From Drechmeria coniospora (lineage: Eukaryota; Ascomycota; Sordariomycetes; Hypocreales; Ophiocordycipitaceae), in assembly GCF_001625195.1 (NCBI RefSeq), contig NC_054389.1, positions 10,660,520-10,724,519 on the forward strand: a stretch of 64,000 nucleotides of DNA, given 5' to 3'. The notes under the pieces are model-generated. The model had not been told where the DNA came from. It searched no databases and saw only the letters and a program-made list of their open reading frames with translations. This document shows positions 47,393 through 58,676 of this stretch, in pieces. Position 1 is the first letter of the stretch, and every line of letters starts with the position of its first letter. The position numbers were made by a program, and so were the translations under genes.

Positions 47393-49222
47393 ATGTCTTC
47401 CAAAGGGAAGGATTCGCAAAACGAGCCTGCCGATGATCTCGCCAAGGGCGTCGTCGCCACGGCCCGGCAGTCGTTCCGCGATCTCTTCGTCTGGAAGCAG
47501 CGTGTCGTCCTCTCCAACGAGTACGGTGAGACGCGGTGCCAGTGGCAGGAGCCCGATCGGATCAAGAACCCCATCAGCCTCTTCGCCCAGCTCTCGGCCA
47601 AGGACTGGCTCTTTTTCGTCGTCGGTTTCAGCTCCTGGACCGCCGACGCCTTCGACTTTCACGCCCTCTCCATCCAGACGGTGAAGCTGGCCAAGTACTA
47701 CCACCGCAGCAAGACGGACATCACGACGGCCATCACCTTGACCCTCCTGCTGCGATCCATCGGTGCCGCCGTCTTCGGCCTCGCCGGCGACAAATGGGGA
47801 CGCAAGTGGCCCATGGTCTTCAACATGATCGTCCTCGGCCTGCTGCAGATCGCGACGATTTACAGCTCGACCTTTGAGCAGTTCCTCGCCGTACGAAGCT
47901 TGTTTGGCCTCTTCATGGGTGGTGTCTACGGAAATGCCATTGCCATGGCGCTGGAGCAGTGCCCGTACGTCGTTGCCCTAGTTTCCGTCACCGTCCCCGT
48001 CCCCGTCCCAGCGCCAGGTTTTTGGCTTGGCCAGGCCGATGGCACCTGCTGCTACGCTGCGCTAGATGTGTCGTCGGATTGCTAACCGAAAAACGGCACG
48101 CAGTGCAAACGCGCGTGGCTTGATGTCGGGCATTTTGCAACAAGGCTACTCGTTGGGGTACGTCTTGGCGGCATGCGCCAATCTTGGCGTCGGTGGCGGC
48201 GTCGAGACGTGGAAAACCGTCTTTTGGATTGCCGGTACGTCATTCGTCCTCCGTCGTCGTATTCTTTGCTCCTTGTCCCCACGGCCTATTTGCTCCCTTG
48301 GCGGTTTTCTTTCCCCTCTCCTTGCCCTGCCGCCGTCCTCGCGAGTTGTTGCTGACATCGGTGACGGATAGCCGGTCTCTCCATCGCCGTCGGTCTGGTT
48401 CGCATTTGCTTCCCCGAATCGAAGCAGTTCCTCGAGGCCAGGGAGGCCAAGAGGGCCGGCCATGGCTCCAAGGGCACGTCGCTCGGTTCCTTCTGGCGCG
48501 ACACCAAGAAAATGCTGGTCAAGGAGTGGAGGATGTGCGTCTACTGCATCTTCCTCATGACGTGGTTCAACTTTTACTCCCACACGTCGCAGGACTCGTA
48601 CACGACCTTCATGTTGACGCAAAAGGAGCTCGACAACGCCGGCGCCTCGCGCGCCTCGATTCTCATGAAGGCCGGCGCTTGCGTCGGCGGTTGCATCGTC
48701 GGATACCTGAGCCAGTTCTTCGGTCGCCGTCGCGCCATCATGGCCTCGGCCCTCATGTCGGCCCTGCTCATTCCCGCCTGGATCCTGCCCGAGGGCGAGC
48801 GAGCCCTCAGCGCCACGGGCTTCTTCATGCAGTTCTTTGTCCAGGGAGCCTGGGGCATCATCCCCATCCACCTCAACGAGCTGTCGCCCGTGGCCTACCG
48901 CTCCACGTTTCCCGGCGTGACGTACCAGATTGGCAACATGATCTCGTCTCCGTCGGCGCAGATCGTCAACGCCATCGCCGAGAGGACCTTTGTCACGCTC
49001 GGTAACGGCCGCCGCGTCGAGGCGTACGGGCCCGTCATGGGCATCGCGACGGCCATCATCGCCCTGGGCATCATATTCACCACCATGTTTGGTCCCGAGA
49101 GGCGCGGCCGCAGCTTCGAGGCCAAGGTCGCGGGCATGGAGAGCCCTCGTTCGAGCGAGGCACCGGATGACGGCCTGCCGGATGCGGAGAAGGCGCACGT
49201 CGAGCTGGAGGAGAAGAATTGA
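47393..49222 (+). CDS. JEN-type monocarboxylate (lactate/pyruvate) MFS transporter
   Basis: Exons 47393-47964, 48104-48234 and 48372-49222 encode 517 residues. The family signature NxxSHxSQDxxxT is present as NFYSHTSQDSYTT near residue 300. Other hallmarks are DWLFFVVGFSSWTADAFDFH in the first membrane segment, GDKWGRKWPM in the cytosolic loop and PANARGLMSGILQQGYSLGY after the first intron. JEN carriers take up lactate, pyruvate or dicarboxylates with protons at the plasma membrane and are usually induced by those substrates and repressed by glucose. Intron 1 (139 bases) has a GCTAAC branch site and CAG acceptor; intron 2 (137 bases) ends TAG. The ATG follows an ATC repeat directly after the polypyrimidine tract. 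Confidence 0.95.
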
Positions 49223-49974
49223 CGGGTGGCTGCCGTCTCGCGCCTTGGTTAGTCATGAACACTGAAACCCCTTGGCCCACGCCGTCGTCATGATGAATAT
49301 GCGCAATCGTCGGTCGCTTGGATACGAAATTTTAACGAGTCTCGTTGGGGTTGGCATCAATTTCTTGGTACGGAGCAGGTGTAGTGTCAATGTTTGTAAT
49401 GTCAGATTGTCACCTTTGCACAGTCGGCCCTGGCGACCGAGAGGCCTGCATGGTGATGGTGATGCCGGCTCGCAGCGCGGCCCCAAGGCCTGTCACGCTG
49501 TCGAGTGCACAATATTCTGTCCCTCCATCCGCGTGGGTTAGGCGAGAGCGGGTGGCAGGTCACGGCCATGGCCAATTACCGCATGGACGGGACGGAGATC
49601 ACGATTCGGACGTTGGAAATTTATCCGTCGGTACGGAGTAGAGTGCTGGCGCTCGGGCGTCGCCGCCCACGTTGAGGCGGGGGATGGCGGCAGAGGAGAC
49701 GCGACATTTTGACTTTTTTTGTTTTATTTTCCCCCTTCTTTTATCGCTTGGGCTGGTGGTGCGTACGAGGCGACGAGGTTGACGCCGCATGGACACCGCC
49801 GTCTGACTGGTGAGCATTCCAGCCAGCCAGCCCTCTCCGGTGCTTGGCTTCAATTCATCGACCCATCGGCACGGTCCGTTCACCAACCAGCGAGCAGTTG
49901 TGCCTTTATTGCGGTTAGGCGGGAACAAGAAAAAGCCGCACCCCTTAATTACCATCCGCCCCTAATTTCTTGTG
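49223..49974. other. 3' flank of the JEN-type gene, no gene seen
   Basis: About 750 bases of average composition, with a T-rich stretch near 49710-49745. No recognisable feature. Confidence 0.4.
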
Positions 49975-50830
49975 TGAAGTACGGAGTACCTACGCTTACT
50001 TCGCACAGGCCCATGTATCAGCATTTACGTGTGAGCCGCAGGTGGTACAGTAAGTACATGCATGTATTTGTAGGTGTACTGTACTTACTTAGTATAGTTG
50101 TAAGTAGAAGTAAAAATGTCCCGAGTACTGTACTTAGGCGGAGCACACCTACTTAAGTACTTACTGTACAGTACAGTACGGATGCTTGGTGCAGTACGGA
50201 GTACGGAGTACTTGTATTGCAGTACGGAGGACTCCGCGCACCGACCTGGTTTTCCTTGGGGGCATATGGAGTACTCCGTATACATGGCTGCAGCAATGCT
50301 GTACATGTACGAGCTTGCGTGAGAACGAGCCGCTTGCCCACTAAACCAAAAGGCACCTAGTATTATACCTTGTTATGTGTTTGCCCGTGTACTTGCGTTA
50401 CGGTACGATCAAGCAGGTAATACAACACTCGATTGCTTGCGTGTTTTGTGCTGTCTGGAGGCCTGAAGTGTAATAGTATCTGCTGCACTCCGTAGTATTA
50501 CCTACTTGCACAGGTACATGGTCCAAGTTAATTCCTACTAGTTCGGTGTTAGCAAGCAGTAACATCTATACCTCAAGTAGGTGCAAGCAGGCAGTGTTGC
50601 ACACCAACCCTACGAGTAGACATCATGACTGGACGCCGCCGCCTTCAGCAGGGAAGCCATCTTGGTCCATGGTGCCCCAAGACATTCTCACGCGCACAAT
50701 GGCGTAGTCGTATGATGCGTGATTCGCGTCCATGATGAATGGCGGTCAACGATTGAGCGTCTGCGTCGTGGGCGTACAGCAGTCGGCAGCACGGTACAGT
50801 AAGTACATGCTGCTAGGTATCCGAACGGAG
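49975..50830. repeat. GTAC-motif island
   Basis: GTACGGAGTAC and related words cluster at 49978-50300, including an overlapping double copy at 50194-50211. Lower density continues to about 50830. No gene seen. Confidence 0.75.
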
Positions 50831-51253
50831 TGAAGGGTCGGAGTAATTATATACTCCGTTGGCACTCCTTTGGCCTGCGAACTGTGCCGGAGAAGAGGCT
50901 CAAAAGAAAGCGTAGTCGCCTCTCGCCCCTTTCGCTTCGTCTCGGAACAACAACATTTCCTTCAAACTCCATCCAAGTTCATCTGTCTTCTGCTTTCCTT
51001 GAACCACCCCATTCGCTTTCGTCGCAACCTACGTCCCTACGAGGTACCTGTTGCAGAGTTTGGGTGTCAGCTGGCCCCCTATCTATCAATAGAGCTGAAG
51101 GAGCGAACCCCCAAGCAACATATTCTCTTCTCCCCCCGCAGCCCCCGCTTGCCCGTCCCCCTCCCCCCCATCTTTCCCGGCCATCCCCGTCGACGGACTT
51201 GCGCCGCGGTTGGCTCATTGTACCATTGCCAACACCTACACGTACTCCATCCG

Positions 51254-51290
<37 letters not shown>

Positions 51291-51398
51291 ACTTATCATA
51301 GCTGCTACCTACCTGCCTTCCCAGCTCGTGCCGCCGCACTACTACCGCACTACCGTGCTACCTAGCCGTACAGTACTACCACAGAGGAGCCAACCGAA
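50831..51398 (+). promoter_or_regulatory. Upstream and leader region of URC4
   Basis: GC-rich, C-rich promoter-like sequence, with C runs near 51135-51170 and a GCT microsatellite. The 5' leader boundary cannot be placed. Confidence 0.4.
51254..51290. repeat. GCT/CTG microsatellite
   Basis: Twelve or so uninterrupted CTG triplets, about 110 bases upstream of the URC4 ATG, probably within its leader. Confidence 0.95.
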
Positions 51399-53375
51399 AT
51401 GGGCTTCTTCTCTCGCAAGCCCAAGGCTCCCAAAGGCAACTCCTCCATCCCCGCGTCCCTATCCACCGGCAGCTTCACCTCGGGCACCGCTGGAAACCGC
51501 ACGCCTGCCGGTAGTCTCACGCCAGCAACTCCCCCCCTATCGCCCATGATGCCCGTCAAGCTTCCCAAGGTCGACCTGCCTCGACCTCCCGACCCGCAGC
51601 TGGACCCGGCCGGCTACCTCCGAAGCATCGGTGCGGTGAGGGAGAGGAGCAAGCTTGTCATGGGCAAGGCCCTCGAGAACAAGCTGAACCACTTCGATGT
51701 GGATTGGAATAAGTTCCCCGACGTCGTCACCTTTGTCTCGGGCCTGATCAAGGTTCGTTTTCATCAACCTCCCCATCCTCTTCCCTCTCCCGAGATACCC
51801 TTCCCGAATGCGGTCGATCAATCGCTCGTCTGCCGCCTAGAGTTCGGAAGGCGCCGACGAGTGTTTCGATGATGAGCACTCCGAAGCTGCGTGTTCCGAC
51901 GACGACTGTCCTGAGCACTACGGCCCGACCGCCCGCCTCTGCTTGAAGCTTGGCTAACCGGTTACCGATAGCGAGACTACGAAGCCCCCTTCCAGTCGAT
52001 CCCTGGCCACGGCCGATACCAGCACTTTTCCGTCGGCGGCCGCGATCGAGTCGCCCAACTCTTGTCGGATTGGCCCGAGGACCTTGACAGCACCGAGAGA
52101 TGCCGTCGTCTAGTCGATCTTTTCCTCGTCAGCGTCCTCCTCGATGCCGGAGCCGGCACCCAGTGGAGCTACAAGAGCGTCGAGGATGGCCGCACGTACC
52201 GTAGGTCCGAAGGCCTAGCAGTCGCTAGCCTGGAAATGTTCCAGACGGTATGTGTCGATAGACCGACCCTCCTTGGCTACGTCCGAGTACTACTTGAACA
52301 CCCTTCGATGTTCTAACTCTTTGCCACAGGGTTTATTCTCGAGCAATCCGGCCAACAAATGCCAGGTTGACAAGGCCGGCCTGCAGTCCTTGACGGTGGA
52401 GAAGCTAGAGGCCGGCCTGCAATCCCGGACCGGAAACGAACTCGCCGGTCTCCAGGGAAGGACCGAGTTGCTGATCAGACTAGGAAGCGCCCTGGATGAG
52501 AAGAAGGATTACTTCGGTGCCGGCGGACGTCCTGGCAACATGATAGGTTCGAAAAGCCGACCCGGAAGGAACATGACGGCGGCTGACGTGCATCTAGATC
52601 ATTTGCTGTCCCACCCTTCCACCCAGGCGTCCTCCATGCTCATCGTTCCATTGCCCGTCTTGTGGAACCTTCTCATGGATGGCCTCGCCAGCATCTGGCC
52701 GCCTTCACGAACCACCCTCAACGGAGTCTCCCTCGGCGACGCTTGGCCATGCAAGGCCATGCCGAGCTCCGCAAGCGCCCCTTGGGAGTCCATCCTGCCG
52801 TTTCACAAGCTTACCCAGTGGCTCACTTACTCTCTCATGCAGCCGATGCAGTCGTTGCTCAACATGCACTTCGCCGGCACCGAGCTGCTCACTGGTCTGC
52901 CCGAGTATCGCAACGGCGGTCTCTTCGTCGACATGGGCGTCCTGACCGTGAAGCAAGGGGACCTCGAGCGTGGCCTGCAAAACTACTCGGATTACTGCAA
53001 GCGAACGGGCGGCAAGGCGGTCGAGGTGGCGCCCATGTTCAAGCCTGGAGATGACCTTGTCGTCGAGTGGAGGGGCGTCACCGTCGGCATGCTGGACAGG
53101 CTTTGCGAGGAAGTCAACAAAGTTCTCAAGGTGGAGCTCGCCGGCAACGAATTGACGCTGCCGCAGCTCCTCGAGGCAGGCAGCTGGAAGGTTCGTCAAG
53201 TTTCCCCCCGCAAGGAATAACCGAGACATGCGCGTGCGGTGCATGCATGCATGCAAATAAATGTACGTGCGTCGAAACTAACGTGGGATAGGGTGGCCGC
53301 GAAATTGCCGAGATCCATCGACCCATCACAAAGGAGCCGCCTATTCTGATCGAAAGCGATGGAACCGTTTTTTAG
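51399..53375 (+). CDS. URC4-like protein (DUF1688), uracil catabolism
   Basis: Proposed exons 51399-51752, 51972-52247, 52330-52546, 52598-53190 and 53292-53375 encode 507 residues. The family was defined genetically in yeasts that degrade uracil by the URC pathway; its biochemical role is not settled. Conserved blocks: RDYEAPFQSIPGHGRYQHF, DAGAGTQWSYKSVEDGRTY, LLSHPSTQASSMLIVPLPVL, WPPSRTTLNGVSLGDAWPC, AGTELLTGLPEYRNGGLFVD, MFKPGDDLVVEWRGVTV and the C-terminal LIESDGTVF. The 51-base intron 52547-52597 (GTTCGA ... CTAG) keeps the frame open if retained; I infer splicing because it joins GNMI to DHLLSHPST, as the family requires. The last coding exon is only 28 codons. No other URC genes are in the window. 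Confidence 0.9.
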
Positions 53376-53826
53376 ATTGTCGTGTATGAATGATGCTGTA
53401 TGGCCACATGCATCGGCCGTTCGACGGACTGGTATCAAATAGATACCTGAGCCTCGACGACTACCATTCACCGTTGCCGCAGAGCGCAAGTTGGCTGGCT
53501 AGGGAGGCAGGTGTGAGTTTGAGACCGAGTTTTTTCATCTTTTGTTTTTCATATATATACAAAAAAAACGCGGCGACAGAAAGCATCGACTCATCGCGAA
53601 CAAGGCGCGGGAATGGCACCCCATCGCTTCTCGTGGCGAATACAGATGCGTACTTGGCGATACTTTGTACGGATAGTTCGAACCTTTGTTTCCTGCATTG
53701 GGAATCCTCTGCCCCGTCTGCTCCGATGCTGTAGCTGTACGTGGCGACCGTCATGGCGCCGCCCGTTGGCCCAACACGTACCTGCCGGCGAGTATCATAC
53801 ACGTTTACCAACATACACATACACCT
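53376..53826. other. Convergent spacer between URC4 and OXA1
   Basis: About 450 bases holding the 3' ends of two genes that face each other. An AT stretch near 53550-53565 (ATATATATACAAAAAAAA) may serve as polyadenylation signal for URC4. Confidence 0.4.
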
Positions 53827-55432
53827 TTACTGGTGATTCTTGTACTTCTTCTCAAACTCTTCACGCTCCTGTTGCTTGCGTGTTTCCTCGAGCTTGCGAA
53901 GGAGATCCTTGCGCTTGCGCTCGGCCTTTTCGGCCTCCGTGCCCGAGTACTGGCCCGTGTAGTTCGTGACCTGCTCGGAGAAGCCCTTTTTCATGTCGTC
54001 GAGGTTGCCGGTGAGACGCTCACGGAGGCCCTTGGGCACGGAGCCGTCGCAGGGAGCCTCGTACGTGCCCTTCTTGGGCGCTTCGACGGGTGGTGGAGGC
54101 AATCCGACGGCGCGGCGGACTGCTGCATTATTGAGAATGATGGACTGGAGCAACGTCGCGGCGCCAAGGGCGACGGTCATGAGGTTGACGGCAGCGGAGA
54201 GGAAGGTTGTGCCGACGAAACCGACGACGCCAAAAATGTACGTCATGTTCTTGAGCATCTTTCGCTGAGCCTCGGGAGCATACTTTGCATTGATCTATCA
54301 TCGTCGTCGGCACCTTGTCAGCTTCCTTTCCTAGATTCCAGGCGGTCGAAGCAGGGGGGTGGGGATGTCTGCCGTACCGCGAGGGCGCCAATCATGAGGC
54401 CAGTGCCGAGGGCTGGGAGGATAAAGTACGGATCGGTGGCCGTCAGGTCGGTGAACCAAAGGTAACCGGCCGTCTCCAGCGACGGGACGGGAATGTGGGT
54501 CATGCCGCTGACAATGCGGAAGAGGCCAAAGGTGAAGGGAATCTGCATGAAAGACCACAGCATGCCCCAGCTGCTGGCGCCGTACTGCTGCTTGAGCATC
54601 TTGTTGAGGTACTGGCCCTTTTGGCGCATCTCCATGTCGCGCTCCTGGAAGCCCTGCTGGATGAGCTTCATGGCCTCCTGGGAGCGAGGGTCCTTGCGCA
54701 TGTTCTGCATGACGGCGTTGAACTTGAGGCTGCGGATTTGCGGGTACAGCATGAGGACGCGGAGGGCCACGGCCGTGGCCATGACGGATGCACCCCAGCC
54801 GAGGCCGGACCAAATGTGAACGTGCTCGAGGACCCATTGCATGACCGAGGTCGGGCCTACGCCGTATTCAAGTCCGATGGCGTGCAGGTAGCCGATCTGC
54901 TCGGGCATGTTGAGGATGTCCTTGCCGTTGACGATGTCGGCGATCGACGACGGCAGCTCGACATCGGAGGTGGGCACGGCGAGCTCAGCCTGGGGAGCAG
55001 GGATGCTGTTTTCAGCGGCGACGTCGACGGGTTGGACGGCATCAGGTACGGAGGGCGCTGCTGCTGCTTGGGCCGCTTCCCCCTCCGCTGTCGACGTCGG
55101 CTTGCCGTATCCCCAGAGCGAGAGGGATCGGGAGAAGGAGAGACCACCGAGGGCGATTGGCGTGACGAAAATCGAGCTCCTCACCGGCGAACTGGTCGTC
55201 AAGCTACCGCCGCTGCTGGTCCGCGGGAAGGTGGCGAAATGGCGTCCATGGCGAAGACGATGTGACAGCACGCTCGGTGACTTTCGCAACGCTCCTGTCA
55301 GCTCCCACGTTCCATACGACCACAGGATAAGACGAAGGGTACCGAGCTTACTATTGCGCGCTGTTGGTGCTGGGTTTGCCTCCTCACAGCGGCGGAGGGA
55401 AGGGTGCGCACAATTCCCCTGCTTGGAAGCAT
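53827..55432 (-). CDS. OXA1: OXA1 mitochondrial inner membrane insertase
   Basis: The core exons 54294-53827 and one ending at 54378 are secure; the 83-base intron (GTACGG ... GATAG) joins GALA to INAKYAPEAQRKML. OXA1 inserts mitochondrial and nuclear encoded proteins into the inner membrane from the matrix side. The YidC/Oxa1 fold is seen as GWGASVMATAVALRVLM, the charged loop with RKDPRSQEAMKLIQQGFQER, WGMLWSFMQIPFTFGLFR, then two further hydrophobic segments and a basic, coiled C-terminal tail (RKRKDLLRKLEETRKQQERE) that would bind ribosomes. For the N-terminus I infer a first exon 55432-55352 (MLPSRGIVRTLPSAAVRR, a mitochondrial presequence), donor GTAAGC, and acceptor at 55281, giving 483 residues. 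The acceptor is weak (AAAG); an unspliced start at 55460 is the alternative. Confidence 0.9.
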
Positions 55433-55885
55433 GGCAACGGTGTGAGATGAGATGCTTCAAACTTGGCCTCGGACCAACCGTGCAGCTGTCGCCGTGGGCT
55501 TGGGAATTTTTTGGGCTCGGCGTTCAGGCACCGGAAAAACTTCGGCGTTGCCGAGAGTCCGTCCCCAGCACGACCTCTGCCTGTACCGCTGGTGTGCCCA
55601 TGGCACGCACGGTGGGCGAAGAGCGCCGAGGGCATCCGGTTGGAACAATTGTCGAGTCAATACGGTAGTGATATATTTGATAACGACTCTTCTTGCTTGA
55701 TTCGATAACAGTTCCACCGCGGAACCAACGCCAATTCAAGCTGGCACAAGAAGGTCTTCCGATGCGGCGACTGAAGCCCCTTCTCCAGCAGACCTCGTCA
55801 TCCCCCACCAGGGTTCTGTCTTGACAGCGATACAAGGATATTCCATCTTGTTCTCGTGCATTGGCCCCTCAAAGTTTACCCATAT
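55433..55885. promoter_or_regulatory. OXA1 promoter region downstream of MIM1
   Basis: About 450 bases between the MIM1 stop and the OXA1 start on the minus strand. No motif recognised. Confidence 0.4.
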
Positions 55886-56377
55886 TCACTCCAAGCTCGC
55901 ATAGTCGTACAGCGACACCGTCGGTTTCTCACGTCGCTCTCTGACCTCGATACCCGGCCCGATCGGATGCGTTCTCCGCCGAGACGTGGGGAAGACCTAT
56001 GTCTGTCAATACGCAGCACATGAAAGTGGCCGGCATGGCATCGATGAATGATCATGACCCCTTCACCTTTTGAAAGAAAAGGGGCAAGGAAGGGAAAGCC
56101 AAGGTACCTTTGTGCCACCCCAACCCAACCGAAACGCCGCCTCGTGGGCGAAGAGCTCTCCGAATCCCAGCATCATGCCGTTGATGAAAGGGAGAAGCAG
56201 GTTGATGGCAGCTCCGCGCAGCAGCGAAAAAATCGTCGGTGGCTTGTAGAGAAGGACGGGCGAGCTCGAGGAGGGTGGTGACGTGGACAGATCCTCCCCG
56301 GGAGAGTACTGCTCGCTGTCGGAGTGCATCGTGATGCCGGACTCGGCGAGGTGGTTGGGGGAGACTTCGGAAGCCAT
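55886..56377 (-). CDS. MIM1: MIM1/TOM13 mitochondrial outer membrane import protein
   Basis: Exons 56377-56108 and 55996-55886 encode 126 residues. The 111-base intron (GTACCT ... CATAG) joins GWGGTK to VFPTSRRRTHPIGPGIEVR. The hallmark is the single conserved membrane segment PTIFSLLRGAAINLLLPFIN followed by GMMLGFGELFAHEAAFRLGW. MIM1 forms a complex that inserts helical proteins, including TOM receptors, into the outer membrane. The N-terminus is acidic and Ser-rich, as in the family. The ATG of MASEVSPNH is chosen; an in-frame ATG at 56530 would add 51 residues without similarity. The gene lies directly upstream of OXA1 on the same strand and is divergent from the p47 gene. Confidence 0.93.
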
Positions 56378-57010
56378 CGCTACGGTCTTCCACCCTGCCT
56401 TCCACGCGGTGCAGCTCTTGTCGTTCGGTGACTGGGTGAAGGTGCCTTCGAGCTGGAGCCGGAACCGCCTCGACGCTCGCGCCGAAGGTCCGATCGCGCT
56501 ATCGGGTCGCAGTAGGGGGGGGGGGAGCACCTCGGAGTCGGTGGATCGCTGATCCGGTGGGGTTCAGTCTTGCGTCCGCCACGCCACCCCTGTGGTGCCT
56601 GTACAAGTAATGAAGTAATAGTACAGTACTTACTGTACTTGCTTACTGTACAGTACAGTACAGTACCTACGGTGCGGGATACCCCGTGTGTACAGTAGGC
56701 ACTCGCAGAGGAACAGGCCTAGCTGCCTCCTGCAGTAATTAGTTACCAGTTTACCTTTGTAGCACCTTGCGTCTTAACATTGTCACTACTCTCGTCGTTC
56801 GACCCTGCTTGCCATCCTCCACAACCACAGCAGTAAACACATCCAGCAAGTGCAAATCTACCTCTCCAACCACAGTAGAATTCGAAACAGAGATTCGCCC
56901 ACTCCTCGCTCCGATATTCTTCACCAAAGGTCAAGCAATCTTAGCCAACCCTCCAGCTCGCTTTGCTGCTGCTTCTCCCGGCCGCTGCACCAAGCCGCAC
57001 GCCATTCGCA
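56378..57010. promoter_or_regulatory. Divergent promoter of MIM1 and p47, with a GTAC patch
   Basis: 633 bases between two oppositely oriented start codons. It contains a G run at 56515-56524 and a compact patch of GTAC motifs at 56598-56670 (CAGTACAGTACAGTACAGTACC). The p47 side is pyrimidine-rich. Confidence 0.55.
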
Positions 57011-58355
57011 ATGGCCGACAACAACCCTCAAGACAAGCAGACGCTTGTGACAAACTTCTGCAGTGCATCCGGTGCCGGTGAAGAGACGGCACGTTCCCTC
57101 GTCCCTTCTTCTCCTCGTCCTTCGTCCTCCTCGTCGAATCTTGACTGACGACGCCGACGCAGGCCCTGCAGTATCTCGAGGCACACAACTGGGACTACAT
57201 CTCGGCATGCAACAGCTTCTTTGCAGATGAGGATGACGAGAATGAGGCGGATCAAAACCAGCCCTACACTGGTCCCCGGACCCTCGGTGGTCTCCCGGCT
57301 CCCCAGCCGGAAGGTCACCCAGCCGCCAGCACGTCCTCACACAAGAAACGAGGTGTGGCAACGCTCGGCTCCCTGGGCGCAAGCTCTCGCGCGCGCGACG
57401 ACGGCGACGACGACGACGGCAATGAGGAAGACGAAAGTCGAGGAAACCTGTTTGCCGGGGGCGAGAAGTCGGGGCTCGCAGTGCAAGACCCTCGTCGAGA
57501 GGGCGGCGGGCCACGGAGCATCATCAACGACATTCTCGCCAAAGCCAAAGCGTACGTCGCTGCTGCCCCAACTAATGTACATGACACTGATGGTGTAGAA
57601 ACACAACCCGACCCGACGAGACGGCGGAGGCCGGCCCTTCCAGCGCCTCCCGCTTCCGGGGCACCGGCGTCACGCTCGGCGGCGACGGTACCGAGAGTCG
57701 AAGCATTCCCGACCCTCTGGGCCCGGCTCGCGCGGCGGCCGGCGGGCCTCAAGAGCGCGTGCTGCACATCTGGCAGGACGGCTTCAGCGTCGACGACGGC
57801 GAGCTCCGGCGTTTCGACGACCCGGCGAACCAGGCGGATCTGGCCATGATCCGCTCAGGCCGGGCCCCTCTCCACCTCATGGGCGTCGAGCACGACCAGC
57901 CTGTGGACGTGAAGCTTCACCAGCACGACACGCCGTACACGGCCCAGCCGAAGAAGTACAAGCCTTTTGGCGGATCCGGACAGCGACTCGGCAGCCCCGT
58001 GCCCGGTGCCGGAAGCGGACAGACGGCGGCGAGCACTTTGGCCGCCAGCTCGAGCACCGCGCCCGCTGCTGCATCGGCGCCGGCCGTCGCCGCGCCGGTG
58101 GTTGACAGCACGCAGCCGACGACGATGATTCGCATCCAAATGCCGGACGGCACGCGGCTCCCCGCTCGCTTCAACACGACCCACACGGTCGGAGACGTGT
58201 ACGACTTTGTTCAGGGCGCATCGGCGGAAACGCGCAACCGAAGCTGGATGCTCGTGACGACATTCCCAAACAAGGAGCACGCGGACAAGAGGCTGGTCCT
58301 GGGCAGCGTGCCCGAGTTCAAGAAGGGCGGAACGGCCATGGTGAAATGGGTGTAG
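57011..58355 (+). CDS. p47/SHP1-like Cdc48 cofactor (UBA-SEP-UBX)
   Basis: Exons 57011-57088, 57163-57551 and 57599-58355 encode 407 residues. Order: UBA (~1-45, VTNFCSASGAGEET then ALQYLEAHNWDYISAC), a disordered acidic linker (DDGDDDDGNEEDE), the IINDILAKAK motif, SEP (~210-265, LHIWQDGFSVDDGELRRF and PANQADLAMI) and UBX (~330-407, MIRIQMPDGTRLPARF to KKGGTAMVKWV). These proteins link ubiquitinated clients to Cdc48/p97 in membrane fusion, autophagy and protein phosphatase 1 biogenesis. Intron 1 appears to use a GC donor (ACG/GCACGT) with a normal CAG acceptor, the only option that restores the UBA fold in frame. Intron 2 is only 47 bases. Confidence 0.93.
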
Positions 58356-58676
58356 ACGATGAGAGGCCGTGCACGGGCCTGCTTGCAGGTAGATTCACGC
58401 GATGCGGGCGGGAGGAGGAAACGAGCAGACGTGGACGAGGGCCGGCTCATTGCTTCGAGGCCGAGAACTACGTAGACTGGTACGTCTACGCAGACGACGA
58501 GCAGGGCAGCGAATGAAAGCGAGTGAACTCGGTGCCGTTTCGGGCTCGCACGTCGTAGCCTCCCGTCCAAAGGCAGTCCAAAGGCATTCGGGTTTTCCAA
58601 CGCCACCGACGCCGACGAGGGGGAACACGGCGTCATGCGACTCCAAACGCCAAGCCGCACCGAGCGTGACTCTTTC
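58356..58676. other. Convergent spacer between p47 and GTR1
   Basis: About 320 GC-rich bases with the 3' ends of both genes. No terminator-like structure or gene recognised. Confidence 0.4.

Noticed and set aside
38160..49222. A secondary-metabolite or nutrient-utilisation cluster built around the OPT and JEN transporters
   Set aside because: The two transporters are 6.5 kb apart with no biosynthetic enzyme or regulator between them; the gap is a repeat island.
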